Source: Clostridiales bacterium
GTDB taxonomy: Bacteria > Bacillota > Clostridia > Oscillospirales > Acutalibacteraceae
DNA: 7,832 nucleotides
Direction of reading: 5' to 3'
Assembly: GCA_022791355.1 (NCBI GenBank)
Contig: JAAVYX010000172.1
Coordinates: 1-7,832, forward strand
Part shown: one piece after another, positions 1 through 5,012 of the stretch
Position numbering within the stretch: the first letter of the stretch is position 1
How the letters are laid out: each line of letters opens with the position of its first letter
Translations under genes and position numbers: made by a program
Notes under the pieces: model-generated
Told to the model about the DNA's origin: nothing
Databases searched by the model: none
The model's input: only the letters and a program-made list of their open reading frames with translations

Positions 1-219
1 ACACAAAGTATTCCCGCGCTTTTTTCCTTGTGGCCACTCGTCCTGTGCGAAAATTCCGTCAATTCCTCTATTTTCTAACAAGCCCTAAGCATAGATTCAT
101 TTAAGGCAAGAATCGCAAAAAGCGCCCTTCTATTTCACATGTTTGGGGCATGGCCCCGCCCTTCCCAAGCAATATAAGACCGTGCGTTTTAGCCCTTGCA
201 CGCCCTCTCCCGGCACGCC
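1..219. other. Left-edge intergenic stretch, no gene recognised
   Basis: This stretch lies downstream of ctsR. mcsA, the usual next gene of the ctsR operon, is not seen: no reading frame here starts with a CxxC zinc-finger N-terminus. On the minus strand a frame stays open from about position 84 to the left edge (TTG-initiated, reading LLENRGIDGIFAQDEW before the edge), but two other frames are also open near the edge, so no coding call is made. A 5-bp GC hairpin lies at 145-157 but has no U-tract, so no convincing terminator for ctsR is visible. Confidence 0.4.
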
Positions 220-672
220 TCAAATTTGGGTGAGCAGCATCCGCTTGAGCAAGGCCGCCCGCAAACTCTGCCGGGACTCGGCGGGCGCCTCCCGCAGCAC
301 AGGGGCGGACAGAGCCGCCTCCATAACAGCGCCCTCCCCCTCGCCGATGAGATGACCGTATATGCAGTTGTCCAGCACCGCCCGGGCGCTGGAATCGTCC
401 AGCCGGTCGCCGATGGAATTGATGATGTGCATAAGGGCGGAGGCCCGGTTGAGCCGCACTCGGGTGATTCGGATATAGCCCCCGCCCCCCCGGCGGCTCT
501 CCACAATGTATCCCTGCTCCGGCGTAAACCGGGAGGTTAAAACGTAATTAATCTGGCTGGGCACGCAGCCCACGCTCTCGGCCATTTCATTGCGCTTGAT
601 TTCAGCCGAGTCCCGGCCGGAAGCGTCCAGCAGCTGTAGAATCTTCTCGGCGATTAAATCGCTCATTTTCAT
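220..672 (-). CDS. ctsR: CtsR, transcriptional repressor of class III heat-shock genes
   Basis: CtsR is a cytoplasmic dimeric repressor that, in low-GC Gram-positives, binds tandem heptamers upstream of clp and ctsR genes and is inactivated on heat or protein stress. The 150-residue product has the N-terminal winged helix-turn-helix (helices around residues 23-50, SVGCVPSQINYVLTSRFT) followed by the family's glycine-rich wing RGGGGYIRI at residues 61-69, which includes the arginine targeted by the McsB arginine kinase in Bacillus. The C-terminal helical domain ends in SRQSLRAALLKRML. The length matches the family. The ATG at 672 is preferred: GGGGGAGAGG lies 4 bases upstream, and the longer frame to 753 would run across the operator. 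A second ATG at 666 is possible. It is unusual that no mcsA follows within 219 bp. Confidence 0.95.
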   Translation of the reverse strand: MKMSDLIAEKILQLLDASGRDSAEIKRNEMAESVGCVPSQINYVLTSRFTPEQGYIVESRRGGGGYIRITRVRLNRASALMHIINSIGDRLDDSSARAVLDNCIYGHLIGEGEGAVMEAALSAPVLREAPAESRQSLRAALLKRMLLTQI

Positions 673-712
673 GGGTCCTCTCCCCCGCCTTCCCCGACGC
701 CCGTCCATAAAA

Positions 713-729
713 TTTGACCTTACCTGACC
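713..729 (-). promoter_or_regulatory. CtsR operator (tandem heptamer box)
   Basis: Read on the minus strand this is GGTCAGG-TAA-GGTCAAA. The CtsR consensus is RGTCAAA-NAN-RGTCAAA: the second heptamer is a perfect match, the first matches 5 of 7, and the 3-nt spacer has the central A. It lies just downstream of the ctsR -10 element, where a bound repressor would block initiation, so autorepression is inferred. Confidence 0.8.
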
Positions 730-741
730 TTGTATGCGTTC

Positions 742-769
742 AGTATAACACAAAGGGAGGTAAAGTCAA
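742..769 (-). promoter_or_regulatory. ctsR promoter (sigma-A type)
   Basis: On the minus strand, TTGACT (764-769) is followed after 16 bp by TATACT (742-747), a good vegetative -35/-10 pair. Expected initiation is near 735, which puts the CtsR box in the first transcribed bases. The -35 is part of TTTGACT, which on the plus strand reads AGTCAAA, a perfect CtsR half-site (764-770). The heptamer that would pair with it does not match. Confidence 0.75.
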
Positions 770-812
770 ATTTTTATGCGCAGATTTTTCAAATTGTTCA
801 CAAACTACGGGA

Positions 813-992
813 CTACTTTTCAGCCTTTTTGGAATCGGACGGCCTTCTGTCCGCATGCTCCCGCCGGTAACGGCCTCGGTGGGCCAGACTGCGGGGCTCC
901 TCAGAAAAGGGGTCGGGGGTCAGTTCTTCCGCGATCTCATGGTCATAGTCGTCGTAATACAGTCCAAAGCGGACGCCGAAGCGCTGGGACAT
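813..992 (-). CDS. Small hypothetical protein (59 aa) upstream of ctsR
   Basis: I do not recognise this protein. The frame starts MSQRFGVRFGLYYDDYDHEI, passes through an acidic stretch (AEELTPDPFSEEP) and ends in a basic, charged tail (RGRYRREHADRRPSDSKKAEK is its general character), stopping at TAG. It has no membrane segment and no cysteines. AAGGAAGG, a good Shine-Dalgarno match, ends 10 bases before the ATG. The gene lies in the same direction as ctsR, its stop 43 bp before the ctsR -35, and no terminator separates them, so some read-through into ctsR is possible. Codon use is GC-rich in third positions like its neighbours. Coding status is inferred only from the open frame, the ribosome site and the protein-like composition. 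Confidence 0.5.
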   Translation of the reverse strand: MSQRFGVRFGLYYDDYDHEIAEELTPDPFSEEPRSLAHRGRYRREHADRRPSDSKKAEK

Positions 993-1117
993 GGGGCAAC
1001 AACCTTCCTTTCAATATATGGACGGCGATAGGGAAACATTCCGGGCCGATGCGCTGTCGATCTTGACAGGATTATTGTCTGCCGGCTGGCAAGAAATATT
1101 ACAGACGCACACGGATA

Positions 1118-1138
1118 TTTTTATAGAATCTATAAAAA
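1118..1138. repeat. 21-bp palindrome (operator-like)
   Basis: The two 10-bp arms TTTTTATAGA and TCTATAAAAA are perfect inverted repeats around a single central A. The symmetry fits a dimeric regulator site. The right arm also supplies the A-tract of the adjacent minus-strand terminator, so it could be part of that structure instead. Confidence 0.5.
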
Positions 1139-1155
1139 ACGGCCGCCTAGGCCGT
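1134..1155 (-). terminator. Rho-independent terminator, minus strand
   Basis: On the minus strand ACGGCC-TAGGC-GGCCGT forms a perfect 6-bp stem with a 5-nt loop, followed by TTTTTATAG. It would end leftward RNA, but no leftward gene is recognised immediately upstream. Confidence 0.55.
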
Positions 1156-1198
1156 ACCGGCCTGGAAAACGCCTGCCTGCGGAAGCAGACAGATGCGC

Positions 1199-1223
1199 AA
1201 AAAAATAGTAGCTGCGCTACTAC
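1199..1223 (-). terminator. Rho-independent terminator, minus strand
   Basis: On the minus strand TAGTAGC-GCA-GCTACTA (7-bp perfect stem, 3-nt loop) is followed directly by seven T. It sits at the left boundary of repeat copy A, so leftward RNA through the repeat would stop here. The stem is not very GC-rich. Confidence 0.6.
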
Positions 1224-1394
1224 CATCTACCGCCAAGGGCTAATACGCCCAGCGGCGGCCAAGCTGGGGGCTGGCGGCATTCTTTGGATGCAGGCCGGCG
1301 AAAGCCCGATGGCCGTCCTGCGGCTACCTTTCGGCCGGCAATACAGCTTGCGGCGTTTTTCCCCGTAAAACCGTATGACGCCTTGTCCGTCTAT
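1223..1394. repeat. Dispersed intergenic repeat, copy A
   Basis: The left end reads TCTACCGCCAAGGGCTAATA and continues CGCCCAGCGGCGGCCAA. The right part reads CCTTTCGGCCGGCAA and then GCGGCGTTTTTCCCCGTAAA. The same blocks recur in the same order and strand in copy B (4312-4532) and in weaker form in copy C (5931-6226). The middle is variable in sequence and length. No transposase is present and no target duplication is evident. The left block can fold as GGGC-TAATAC-GCCC. Confidence 0.75.
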
Positions 1395-1401
1395 AAACTA
1401 C

Positions 1402-1439
1402 GGCCAGCCGGACCGCCCCGGCTGGGGCCTTTTCGTTTT
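1402..1439 (+). terminator. Rho-independent terminator, plus strand
   Basis: CCAGCCGG (1404-1411) pairs perfectly with CCGGCTGG (1418-1425) and is flanked by GG/CC that can extend the stem. TTTTCGTTTT follows. It begins 8 bp after repeat copy A. No plus-strand gene is recognised upstream, so it may end an RNA of the repeat. Confidence 0.7.
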
Positions 1440-1943
1440 AAAGTCCTCGGCAGGACGACGGGCATAATACATAATAAGATATGATATTGGGTTTTATTTT
1501 ATCGTGGAAGGCGGAAATACAAACCGGCAGCGTTCCGGTCTGGGTTGTAAGGACCGCCTGCGGGCCGCTCGCAGGATCAGCCGTCAAAGGCGGCTCTGCC
1601 GGAAGAACGCTTCGGCCGCCTTTCCTACGCGGAGCTCTCTTCCGTAAAGCTTTGCAGAACCTGGCGGCGGCTCAAGCGCGGCTGGCAAAACCGGACTGCC
1701 AACAGCTGTCCTCCAGGAAGCGCTTAACCTGCTCTGCCGGCCGGCCAGTAACCGTGCCTCGGGGGGCGGCGGCTGCCGCGTATGGTCCCTTAAAGGAAGA
1801 TGGCGCGCATGGTAAGCCCTAGATCTGCGACCGGCCGGATACCCGTTTTATAGATTGCTACAGACGATTTATAAAAACCTTGTAACCAAAATGCCGCCGC
1901 CGCCATAGACTGTTGATGAAGGCACGAAAGGAGGAAAAACGGC

Positions 1944-2108
1944 ATGTGCAACAACTTATTTGGCGGCTCTAGCTGCACCTGGGTTCTGATCCTCGTTGTT
2001 CTGGTACTGTGCTGCTGCGGCAATGACAACGGCTGCGGTTGCGGTTGCGGCAACGCCCGTCGCGGTAACGACTGCGGCTGCGGCTGCAACGACGATTGCT
2101 GCTGCTAG
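1944..2108 (+). CDS. Cysteine-rich small protein, HCB protein 13-like (54 aa)
   Basis: The 54-residue product starts MCNNLFGGSSCTWVLILVVL. A short hydrophobic segment (about residues 12-22) is followed by CCC, then alternating Cys-Gly runs (CGCGCG, CGCGC) and a terminal DDCCC. It has 14 cysteines. This layout matches small clostridial proteins annotated as 'chorion class high-cysteine HCB protein 13', whose role is not established. A membrane or spore-coat location is only inferred. GGAGG stands 8 bases before the ATG. The gene is monocistronic, with its own terminator at 2176-2217, and lies between two intergenic stretches. No sporulation-sigma promoter could be called with confidence. The ORF is too short to judge by length, but the ribosome site, composition and terminator together are convincing. 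Confidence 0.85.
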   Translation: MCNNLFGGSSCTWVLILVVLVLCCCGNDNGCGCGCGNARRGNDCGCGCNDDCCC

Positions 2109-2122
2109 TCGGCAAAGCGTGA

Positions 2123-2165
2123 GGCCGGGCTTAGTTGTAGCAATTCCCAAAACATAAGCCCGGTC
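2123..2165. repeat. Hairpin with long loop after the cysteine-rich gene
   Basis: CCGGGCTTA (2125-2133) and TAAGCCCGG (2155-2163) are perfect 9-bp inverted arms, extendable by a G-U and a G-C pair, around a 21-nt loop. No U-tract follows. It lies between the stop codon and the terminator, so it is part of the 3' UTR and may be a stability element. Confidence 0.5.
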
Positions 2166-2175
2166 AGCCACAGGC

Positions 2176-2217
2176 AAAAAGGCCGCCGGAAGCGTTCTGC
2201 TTCCGGCGGTTTCTTTT
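2176..2217 (+). terminator. Strong terminator of the cysteine-rich gene
   Basis: CCGCCGGAAGC (2183-2193) and GCTTCCGGCGG (2199-2209) form a perfect 11-bp stem with a 5-nt loop, followed by TTTCTTTTT. Five A before the stem mean it could also work on the minus strand. Confidence 0.9.
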
Positions 2218-2402
2218 TGTATATTTTCCTCAACCCGCTGCGGCTGGCCGTAGAAAGTATGGCCATAGTTAATCCAGATTTTAAAGCAGCCTGGAAGGGC
2301 GCGTGTCCCTCCAGCGTCAAAGCTTCCGTTGGCCCCGCAGCCCGCAAACGAACGATTCGCTCCGCCTGTTGATTACAGAAAAACCTTTCCCTAACAATCA
2401 CC

Positions 2403-2463
2403 AAAAAAGCAGAAACCGCACCGCCGTTCCCCTGTATGCAAAGGTTGACGCGGTTCCTGCTTT
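2403..2463 (-). terminator. Terminator of the rsmD-coaD operon
   Basis: On the minus strand AAAGCAGGAACCGC (2450-2463) pairs with GCGGTTTCTGCTTT (2406-2419): 14 pairs, one of them G-U, then a run of T to 2403. The loop is unusually long at 30 nt. It lies 20 bp after the last gene's stop. Between 2218 and 2402 I see no gene, only a bulged hairpin near 2290-2312. Confidence 0.75.
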
Positions 2464-2483
2464 CAGCGTGCACAGGGTTCCCC

Positions 2484-2981
2484 CTATCGGCCCTCCGGCC
2501 GTTCCCGGAACTGCTGGGGCGGGGCGGCTTGGGGGATCTGCTGCTTGAGGGAGGCCCGGGTCTTACGGATCTCGGCCAGATTGGCGGTCAGGCCCTCGTC
2601 GGCCCGGCGCATAATATCGTCCACAAAGTCCTGCGCAGCCTTGCGCATCTCCCGGCTTTTGGCCTGGGCGCCCGATATGATCTCGCTGGCCTTCTGTTGG
2701 GCCAAACGGGTAATCTCCTCCTGGGCCACCAAGGCTTTGGCCCGCTCCTCGGCGGCGCGGATAATGGTGTCCGACTCCCGCTTGGCGGTGGTGATAATAT
2801 CGGCGCGGTCGGCCACGATGCCGCGGGCCTGCTTGATCTCGGGCGGCATGTTCAGACGGATATCGTCAATGACTACCCGAAGCTTTTCGGCCTCCAATAC
2901 GGCGCGGCCGCCGGGCAGCTTCATTCCCTTATCCAGCATTTCATCCAATTGGTCCAGGAGCTCTTCCATGTTGTTCGCCAT
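2484..2981 (-). CDS. Coiled-coil protein of unknown function (ATPase subunit H/DivIVA-like)
   Basis: The 165-residue product is almost entirely charged helix. It has a short N-terminal segment with LPGGRAVLEAEKLRVVIDDI (residues 22-41), typical of a clostridial family encoded near coaD, then a long alanine-, glutamate- and arginine-rich coiled coil (about 55-148) and a proline/glutamine-rich tail. Relatives are often labelled as V-type ATPase subunit H-like or ATP synthase b-like because of the coiled coil. There is no transmembrane segment here, so a real ATPase role is doubtful, and a DivIVA-like scaffold is an alternative. AAAGGA lies 9 bases before the ATG, within the end of coaD. The coaD stop is only 2 bp upstream, so translational coupling is likely. 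It is the last gene of the operon. Confidence 0.85.
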   Translation of the reverse strand: MANNMEELLDQLDEMLDKGMKLPGGRAVLEAEKLRVVIDDIRLNMPPEIKQARGIVADRADIITTAKRESDTIIRAAEERAKALVAQEEITRLAQQKASEIISGAQAKSREMRKAAQDFVDDIMRRADEGLTANLAEIRKTRASLKQQIPQAAPPQQFRERPEGR

Positions 2982-2983
2982 CT

Positions 2984-3481
2984 CTACGCATCCTTTCCGC
3001 TCAGTCTTCTTTGAATATCCTCATGAATCGCCGCAGGAACAAATTCCTGAATATTGCCGCCCATGCTCCCGATGAGCTTGACCATGCTGGAGCTTAAATA
3101 CATGTACTCCGAGCTGGTGGTTAAAAACACCGTCTCGGCCTCGGGGTTCAGCTTTTTATTGGTCAGCGCCATCTGGAACTCATATTCAAAGTCTGACATG
3201 GCGCGCAGGCCCTTGATAATGGCCTTGGCTCCCCGTTTTCGGGTATAGTCGGCCAGCAGGCCGCCGTAAGCGTCCACCTCCACGTTGGGGATGTCCGCCG
3301 CGGTTTTGCGAATCATCTCCATGCGTTCTTCCACCGAAAAGCTGGGGGTTTTACTGTTGTTGGTCATCACGACGACTACCACTTTCTGGAACATCTGGGA
3401 AGCCCGGCGGATAATATCCAAATGCCCCACTGTGATGGGATCGAAGCTGCCCGGGCAGACAGCGATGATTTCGCTCTTCAA
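2984..3481 (-). CDS. coaD: Phosphopantetheine adenylyltransferase
   Basis: CoaD transfers AMP from ATP to 4'-phosphopantetheine, giving dephospho-CoA, the fourth step of coenzyme A synthesis, in the cytoplasm. The 165-residue product has the nucleotidyltransferase signature GSFDPITVGH (11-20) with the TxGH motif at 17-20. It also has NNSKTPSF with Lys44, the strongly conserved GLRAMSDFEYEFQMA block (91-105) and the SSSMVK motif (130-135) of the ATP site. Length is normal for the family. The start is TTG at 3481. It overlaps the rsmD stop (TTGA), GAGGG lies 7 bases upstream, and no ATG fits the known N-terminus (IAVCPGSFDP). It is the middle gene of rsmD-coaD-coiled-coil, a common pairing in Firmicutes. 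Confidence 0.97.
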   Translation of the reverse strand: MKSEIIAVCPGSFDPITVGHLDIIRRASQMFQKVVVVVMTNNSKTPSFSVEERMEMIRKTAADIPNVEVDAYGGLLADYTRKRGAKAIIKGLRAMSDFEYEFQMALTNKKLNPEAETVFLTTSSEYMYLSSSMVKLIGSMGGNIQEFVPAAIHEDIQRRLSGKDA

Positions 3482-4047
3482 TTCTCCGCCCTCTTTCTAT
3501 ACAGGGTAACGGCGACCTTGCCGTAGCGATAAACCCTTTGCTTTACAAAGTCCCCCGCCTGTTCCGGCAGCGGGACTTCTTCCCCGCGCTGAACGGGATG
3601 CTCGCAGAGAATGACGCCGTGCGCCCGCATACAGGCGGCGGTTTTCTCCAGCGCGTCCCGCAAAATACCGGCGTGATAGGGCGGGTCCAAAAAGGCGATA
3701 TCAAAGGTCTGCCCGGCGTGGGCCAGGTAAGAGGCGTAGTCCGAGCGCAGCACCCGCGCCCGGTCGGCCAGACCCGTATCGGTCAGATTTTTCCTGACCA
3801 CCTGCACCGACGCCTCAGCCGCGTCCACAAAAACGGCCAGCTCGGCCCCCCGGCTCAGGGCCTCTATTCCCATCTGGCCGGAGCCCGCAAACAAGTCCAA
3901 AAATCGCCGGCCCTCTATATCAAATTGGATAATGCTAAAAATCGCTTCTTTGACCCGCTCGGCAGTGGGACGCACGTCCTCTCCCGGCAGGGTCTCCAGC
4001 CTACGGCCTCTAGCCGTCCCGGTTATCACTCTCATGTCAATCGCCAT
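3478..4047 (-). CDS. rsmD: 16S rRNA (guanine-966 N2) methyltransferase
   Basis: RsmD methylates G966 of 16S rRNA using S-adenosylmethionine during small-subunit assembly. The 189-residue product begins MAIDMRVITGTARGRRL and carries the family's RPTAERVKEAIFSII (26-40). The SAM-binding motif LDLFAGSGQMGIEALSRGA spans 50-68, followed by the acidic VDAAEAS (74-80) and the catalytic motif FLDPPY (119-124). The frame is open to 4146, but GAGG stands 6 bases before the ATG at 4047, and family members start at or near MRVITG (ATG at 4035 is the alternative). It is the first gene of the operon, with a leader of about 135 nt after the promoter at 4190-4219, and overlaps coaD by 4 nt. Confidence 0.95.
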   Translation of the reverse strand: MAIDMRVITGTARGRRLETLPGEDVRPTAERVKEAIFSIIQFDIEGRRFLDLFAGSGQMGIEALSRGAELAVFVDAAEASVQVVRKNLTDTGLADRARVLRSDYASYLAHAGQTFDIAFLDPPYHAGILRDALEKTAACMRAHGVILCEHPVQRGEEVPLPEQAGDFVKQRVYRYGKVAVTLYRKRAEN

Positions 4048-4189
4048 GCGATACCTCATTCGCACAAAAAACCATGTAACGATAGCTTTTTCCGCCCGGT
4101 ATCTTTCCTTTCCTCGTGTTTTTTCAGACCAACACTTCAAATTCATCAGCCTGCCGGCAAAATAAGCCGACCATACATGATTTCATAAT

Positions 4190-4219
4190 ATTATCCCATC
4201 TTACGACGGTTTTTGTCAA
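4190..4219 (-). promoter_or_regulatory. Promoter of the rsmD-coaD operon
   Basis: On the minus strand a perfect TTGACA (4214-4219) is followed after 18 bp by GATAAT (4190-4195). This would start RNA near 4183 and leave a leader of about 135 nt before rsmD. No riboswitch was recognised in that leader. Confidence 0.8.
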
Positions 4220-4245
4220 TACCTTTTTGCATTTTCTCGAAAGTC

Positions 4246-4275
4246 CGTACAGCCGGCCGCGCCCCCCTGCTGTAC
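4246..4275. repeat. Inverted repeat upstream of the rsmD promoter
   Basis: GTACAGC (4246-4252) and GCTGTAC (4269-4275) are perfect 7-bp arms around a GC-rich 16-nt loop. It lies about 27 bp upstream of the rsmD -35 and about 37 bp left of repeat copy B. It could be a regulator site or a chance hairpin. Confidence 0.4.
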
Positions 4276-4311
4276 AATCCGCCGCCGGTGTTTTTATATC
4301 TGAACTTTACG

Positions 4312-4532
4312 CCGTCTACCTCCAAGGGCTAATACGCCCAGTGGGGGCCAAAATAGGAGCTCGCAGCGTTCTCCGACACAGGCGGACGACAGCAGGCCGC
4401 TCTACGGGCGCTTACCAAGGGACGCTCTATCGAGCGGCCGCCAGTTGCCGGGCAAAGCCCGGCTGCCTTTCGGCCGGCAACGCGGTTCGCGGCGTTTTTC
4501 CCTTAAAACCGTATAGTACCTTGTCAATCGAC
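4312..4532. repeat. Dispersed intergenic repeat, copy B
   Basis: It opens with GTCTACCTCCAAGGGCTAAT and continues ACGCCCAGTGGGGGCCAA. It closes with CTGCCTTTCGGCCGGCAA, then GCGGCGTTTTTCCCTTAAA and ACCTTGTC. These blocks match copy A closely in the same order and strand. The middle is about 50 bp longer than in copy A. Frames crossing it translate on both strands, but frameshifts between copies argue that conservation is at the DNA or RNA level, not protein. Confidence 0.75.
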
Positions 4533-4538
4533 GGTAGT

Positions 4539-4556
4539 GTGTTTTTAACACGTTTT
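4539..4556 (+). terminator. Weak hairpin with U-run after repeat copy B
   Basis: GTGTT-TTT-AACAC (5-bp stem) is followed by GTTTT. The stem is AT-rich and weak. It matters mainly because it starts a few bases after the repeat, as the stronger hairpin does after copy A. Confidence 0.3.
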
Positions 4557-4829
4557 AAAGCAAAGAAGGTGTTATCAGTATGCGCCGGTTTCAACCGATT
4601 TTGCAAATATTTTTCTTCTTAATACCCGTCTCTTGAAAAAACGGGATTTACGGACGCCATCCGCTTCCAAAAGCCCAGACGTTTTTGAGGGACGTCCCCG
4701 CCGTTTTGCCTGCCGCCAGCCGGTTTTCGACCGACTGATTATGCCCGGTATCTATGGGCCGCCCAGATACTGCCGCTGGGCGTATGGATTCTGAGACGGA
4801 TGGAGACGCCCTATTCAGATGAATGATGA
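4557..4829. other. Intergenic stretch with alternative hairpins and an inverted repeat fragment
   Basis: No gene is recognised. Around 4749-4787 GTATCT(AT)GGG can pair with CCCAGATAC, while CGCCCAG can instead pair with CTGGGCG; the two share bases and exclude each other. GCCGCTGGGCGTAT (4772-4785) is an exact reverse complement of 14 bases in repeat copy A. An 18-codon frame at 4580-4636 has a weak ribosome site and was not called. Confidence 0.4.
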
Positions 4830-4858
4830 TCGATTTTATCTGTAAGATGTGTTATAGT
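4830..4858 (+). promoter_or_regulatory. fruK promoter (extended -10)
   Basis: TATAGT (4853-4858) is preceded by TG at the extended -10 position. A weak -35 (TCGATT, 4830-4835) stands 17 bp upstream. It predicts a start near 4865 and a fruK leader of about 150 nt. The surrounding AT-rich patch stands out from GC-rich flanks. Confidence 0.55.
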
Positions 4859-4876
4859 AATGTTGGAATTAAACTT

Positions 4877-4894
4877 GTTAAGGGCGTTAAGGGC
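4877..4894 (+). repeat. Tandem 9-bp direct repeat in the fruK leader
   Basis: GTTAAGGGC occurs twice without a gap, beginning about 12 bp after the predicted transcription start. Its position suits an operator for a fructose regulator, but no regulator is encoded here and no known consensus was matched. Confidence 0.35.
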
Positions 4895-5012
4895 CAATCG
4901 CAGCAAGGAAAACTGCCGGTAAAAAAAGCTTTTGGGCCGGCGGCGGCCTGCGGGCGGGGCGGTTCTCACCGGCCGGCCGCTTGCCCTTATCAAAAACGGA
5001 GGGATGGACAGC

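Larger units (their letters stand above)
993..1943. other. Long intergenic region rich in hairpins and repeats
   Basis: No convincing protein gene is visible in these 950 bp. Open frames on both strands have no good ribosome sites and run through hairpins. The region holds a 21-bp palindrome, two minus-strand terminators, one plus-strand terminator and repeat copy A, listed separately. The GC-rich part at 1530-1800 carries several short hairpins (for example CCTGCG...CGCAGG near 1557-1575) and may be a decayed inverted relative of the repeat. An AT-rich patch at 1465-1500 could hold a promoter, but no consensus pair is clear. Confidence 0.5.

Noticed and set aside
145..157. GGGGC-ATG-GCCCC hairpin as a ctsR terminator
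   Set aside because: Only 5 bp and no U-tract on the minus strand.
673..753. N-terminal extension of the ctsR frame to 753
   Set aside because: It would translate the CtsR operator and the region of transcription initiation; the ATG at 672 has a good ribosome site and fits the family's start.
991..1368. 125-codon plus-strand ORF
   Set aside because: No ribosome site, antisense overlap with the small ORF start, and it runs across two terminator hairpins and the repeat.
2105..2473. 122-codon minus-strand ORF
   Set aside because: It crosses a strong terminator and the operon terminator, and no ribosome site is seen.
4048..4146. N-terminal extension of rsmD to 4146
   Set aside because: No good ribosome site before that ATG; family members start near MRVITG, and GAGG sits 6 bases before the ATG at 4047.
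4116..4622. 168-codon plus-strand ORF through repeat copy B
   Set aside because: The frame is not kept in copy A, the start has no ribosome site, and it is antisense to the rsmD promoter and leader.
4580..4636. 18-residue hydrophobic peptide MRRFQPILQIFFFLIPVS as a toxin-like small protein
   Set aside because: Weak ribosome site at 10 bases, no promoter and no antisense antitoxin RNA evident.
4932..5012. N-terminal extension of fruK
   Set aside because: The residues before MVYTVTFNPA are low-complexity and not family-like, and the best ribosome site points to 5013.
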